Origin: Accumulibacter sp.
GTDB lineage: Bacteria > Pseudomonadota > Gammaproteobacteria > Burkholderiales > Rhodocyclaceae
Reading direction: 5' to 3'
Assembly (NCBI GenBank): GCA_031284185.1
Contig: JAITAJ010000228.1
Coordinates: forward strand, 1 to 7,651
DNA: 7,651 bases
Below the pieces are notes generated by a model, which was given only the letters and a program-made list of their open reading frames with translations, was not told the DNA's origin and did not search any database. Positions 6,398 to 7,651 of this stretch are shown here, piece by piece; within the stretch, counting starts at the first letter, position 1; every line of letters begins with the position of its first letter. Made by a program: the position numbers and the translations under genes.

Positions 6398-6414
6398 ATT
6401 CGGGAGACCGGCCT
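6398..6414 (+). promoter_or_regulatory. B12-box-like motif (opposite orientation to the cbi operon)
   Basis: The plus-strand bases at 6398-6414 match the cobalamin-riboswitch B12 box consensus (AGYCMGGAGACCKGCCD) at 15 of 17 positions, including the whole GGAGACCGGCC core. The orientation is wrong for the cbi genes, which are transcribed from the minus strand. The plus strand beyond it is antisense to the glycosyltransferase gene. The other conserved riboswitch segments are only weakly matched upstream (GGGGAA at 6238, GCCACGG near 6313), and the GGTG/AATCC stem is not evident. It may be a chance match or a rearranged or relict riboswitch. Confidence 0.25.
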
Positions 6415-6426
6415 GTGGTCTTTCCC
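6402..6426. repeat. Hairpin downstream of the glycosyltransferase gene
   Basis: GGGAGACC (6402-6409) pairs with GGTCT plus CCC (6417-6426) with a TT bulge and a 7-base loop. It lies about 50 bases past the glycosyltransferase stop. In the minus-strand RNA no U-run follows, so it is at best a processing or stabilising hairpin. It overlaps the B12-box-like motif and shares its core bases. Confidence 0.5.
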
Positions 6427-6475
6427 ATTGCGGAACGATTCAGGGGACGGCAGGCGGATTCGAGCCGAAAGCGTT

Positions 6476-7651
6476 TCAGGCGGATGGACACGCCAGTTGC
6501 CGTTCGAGGTTCATGACATCCCGATCTTCCGGCAGCAGTTCCGCCAGCGCGTCGATTTCGGCGCGCGCTTCGTCGATACGCTTCCGGTCGATCAGGAGCC
6601 GGGCGCGAAGTTTTTTGAAGAACACCCACGCGCCGCCGTTCCCCGCCGCCGCGCTGACAAATCCACCGACGTCGCAATACGTTTCCATTTTCTCCTCCGG
6701 TACGTTTTCGCGTGACGACATCCACGCGAGGGCGTCGGAAAACACTTTCCGCCGCCGAAGCGCGAATATTTCCGCATTCCCCAACAGTGCGCCGATATTC
6801 TCCAGCGCGGCCACCCGCCGCGTGTATTCGTGCGAAAACATATCGAACATGCCGATGACTTTTTCCGTCTCGGGCATCTTTGCGCTCTTCAACACATTCA
6901 GCGTGTCATGGATCGCGTTCATGTAGACGATCAACAGAAATTCCTCGTTTTGCGGTGACACGGCACCGCATTTTTCGATGAGGAATCTGTTTGCCGCATC
7001 GAACAGTATCCGGTCAGAAGCGATTCGCGTATCGCCCCATTGAGACGAAACAGACTCCCGCGAAACGTAATATCCGTACAGCGATTCCGCAAGAAGGCCC
7101 ACACGGGAAGCGTTGCGGAAATTCTCCGTCGCAAACAGCGTGTCCCAGCCGTAACACACGGAAGGCGCATTGACCCAATCGAATTTTCTGACCGTCGAAA
7201 GCGCGTACAGCTTGCCCCAGGTCGTGCGCATGAATTGGTGATACTGGAAAAAGTTTTCCGAAAAATCGTCCTTGCCTTCGAGAATCAGATTCTTTCCAAG
7301 GGCGCGTGTTCCCGTCGGTTTGCCTGTTTGCGCGTCGATGGAGTCGTTGCCGCAGGCCGCGACGTCGAGCGCGTTCCGCTGGGCGAAATCGAGCATGTGT
7401 TCCAGGAATTCCGGCTTGAATTCGTCGTCCGCGTCGAGCCAGCAGAAGAAGCCGTTTTCGTCATGCGCGTGAACCACATCCCACCAATAATTGCCCGGTT
7501 TCCATACATGATTTTGCTCATTGGCGAGCGCAACGATCCGGCTGTCCCGTTCCGCGTATGCGCGAATCATTGCCCCGGTACCGTCAGTCGAGCCATTGTC
7601 AATGAGATACCATATCCAGTCGCCACTGGACTGTCTCATGACGCTTTCCGC
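6476..7651 (-). CDS. Family 2 (GT-A fold) glycosyltransferase, 5' end outside window
   Basis: The frame is open from the window edge to TGA at 6478-6476, giving 391 residues. The N-terminus is missing by probably 15-30 residues, because the family motif runs up to the edge (AESVMRQSSGDW). An ATG at 7639 is unlikely to be the true start. The GT2 signature appears as IDNGSTDGT, then the metal/nucleotide-sugar motif WLDADDEFKPEFL (DxD type) about 75 residues into the visible part. Such enzymes transfer a sugar from a nucleotide-sugar donor at the cytoplasmic face, commonly for polysaccharide, lipopolysaccharide or glycoprotein assembly; the acceptor cannot be predicted here. The C-terminal 150 or so residues look helical and unassigned. 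No membrane segment is evident. Part of the gene has lower G+C (47-52% in sampled lines) than the cobalamin genes. It is codirectional with cbiA but 295 bases away and functionally unrelated. Confidence 0.88.
   Translation of the reverse strand, partial: AESVMRQSSGDWIWYLIDNGSTDGTGAMIRAYAERDSRIVALANEQNHVWKPGNYWWDVVHAHDENGFFCWLDADDEFKPEFLEHMLDFAQRNALDVAACGNDSIDAQTGKPTGTRALGKNLILEGKDDFSENFFQYHQFMRTTWGKLYALSTVRKFDWVNAPSVCYGWDTLFATENFRNASRVGLLAESLYGYYVSRESVSSQWGDTRIASDRILFDAANRFLIEKCGAVSPQNEEFLLIVYMNAIHDTLNVLKSAKMPETEKVIGMFDMFSHEYTRRVAALENIGALLGNAEIFALRRRKVFSDALAWMSSRENVPEEKMETYCDVGGFVSAAAGNGGAWVFFKKLRARLLIDRKRIDEARAEIDALAELLPEDRDVMNLERQLACPSA

Larger units (their letters stand above)
6181..6475. 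other. Intergenic leader region between the glycosyltransferase gene and cbiA
   Basis: I find no convincing gene in these 295 bases. They should contain the promoter and leader of the cobalamin operon. Visible elements are a GGAG ribosome-binding site for cbiA (6191-6194), a 7-bp inverted repeat GGGGAAG/CTTCCCC (6238-6244 and 6278-6284), a hairpin at 6402-6426 and a B12-box-like motif at 6398-6414 reading on the plus strand. No canonical -35/-10 pair stands out on the minus strand. Confidence 0.6.

Noticed and set aside
6402..6426. Intrinsic terminator for the glycosyltransferase gene
   Set aside because: The stem is good, but no U-run follows it in the minus-strand RNA.
1..7651. tRNA, rRNA, CRISPR array, insertion sequence or attachment site
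   Set aside because: I saw no tRNA-like cloverleaf, regularly spaced repeats, transposase or integrase motif, or terminal repeats anywhere in the window.

Overview
The window is GC-rich (about 67% G+C in sampled 60-base lines of the gene cluster). Every gene I can support lies on the minus strand, so the transcription order runs from high to low coordinates. The centre is a compact anaerobic-type cobalamin (vitamin B12) corrin-ring operon. The type follows from CbiD, a family restricted to the early-cobalt (anaerobic) route, together with a fused CbiE-CbiT protein. I cannot name the organism. The base composition, the strong Shine-Dalgarno sites and the many ATGA start/stop overlaps fit a GC-rich bacterium with at least partly anaerobic B12 synthesis.

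Layout in transcription order: (1) the C-terminal bulk of a family 2 glycosyltransferase (7651-6476), cut at its 5' end by the window edge; (2) a 295-base intergenic region (6475-6181) with inverted repeats and ambiguous B12-box/riboswitch-like signals; (3) cbiA (6180-4852), cobyrinate a,c-diamide synthase; (4) a 243-base spacer (4851-4609) packed with palindromes and holding a possible 30-codon ORF; (5) cbiF (4608-3778), C11 methyltransferase; (6) a possible 32-codon ORF (3781-3683) joined by ATGA overlaps to both neighbours; (7) cbiC (3686-2997), methylmutase; (8) cbiD (3007-1850), C1 methyltransferase; (9) cbiET (1809-520), C5/C15 methyltransferase and decarboxylase; (10) the N-terminal 169 residues of cbiL (508-1), C20 methyltransferase, cut at its 3' end by the window edge.

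Together the genes cover C20 methylation (CbiL), C11 methylation (CbiF), C1 methylation (CbiD), C5/C15 methylation with C12 decarboxylation (CbiET), C11-to-C12 methyl migration (CbiC) and a,c-amidation (CbiA). The remaining ring-contraction enzymes (CbiH, CbiG), the reductase (CbiJ or CobK) and the chelatase are not in the window; they may lie downstream of cbiL.

The core is a known pathway, and I do not see a wholly new system. The parts that ordinary annotation does not explain are the two micro-ORFs coupled to cbiC and cbiF, the palindrome cluster within the operon, the hairpin next to the cbiF ribosome-binding site, and the uncertain regulatory element upstream of cbiA.
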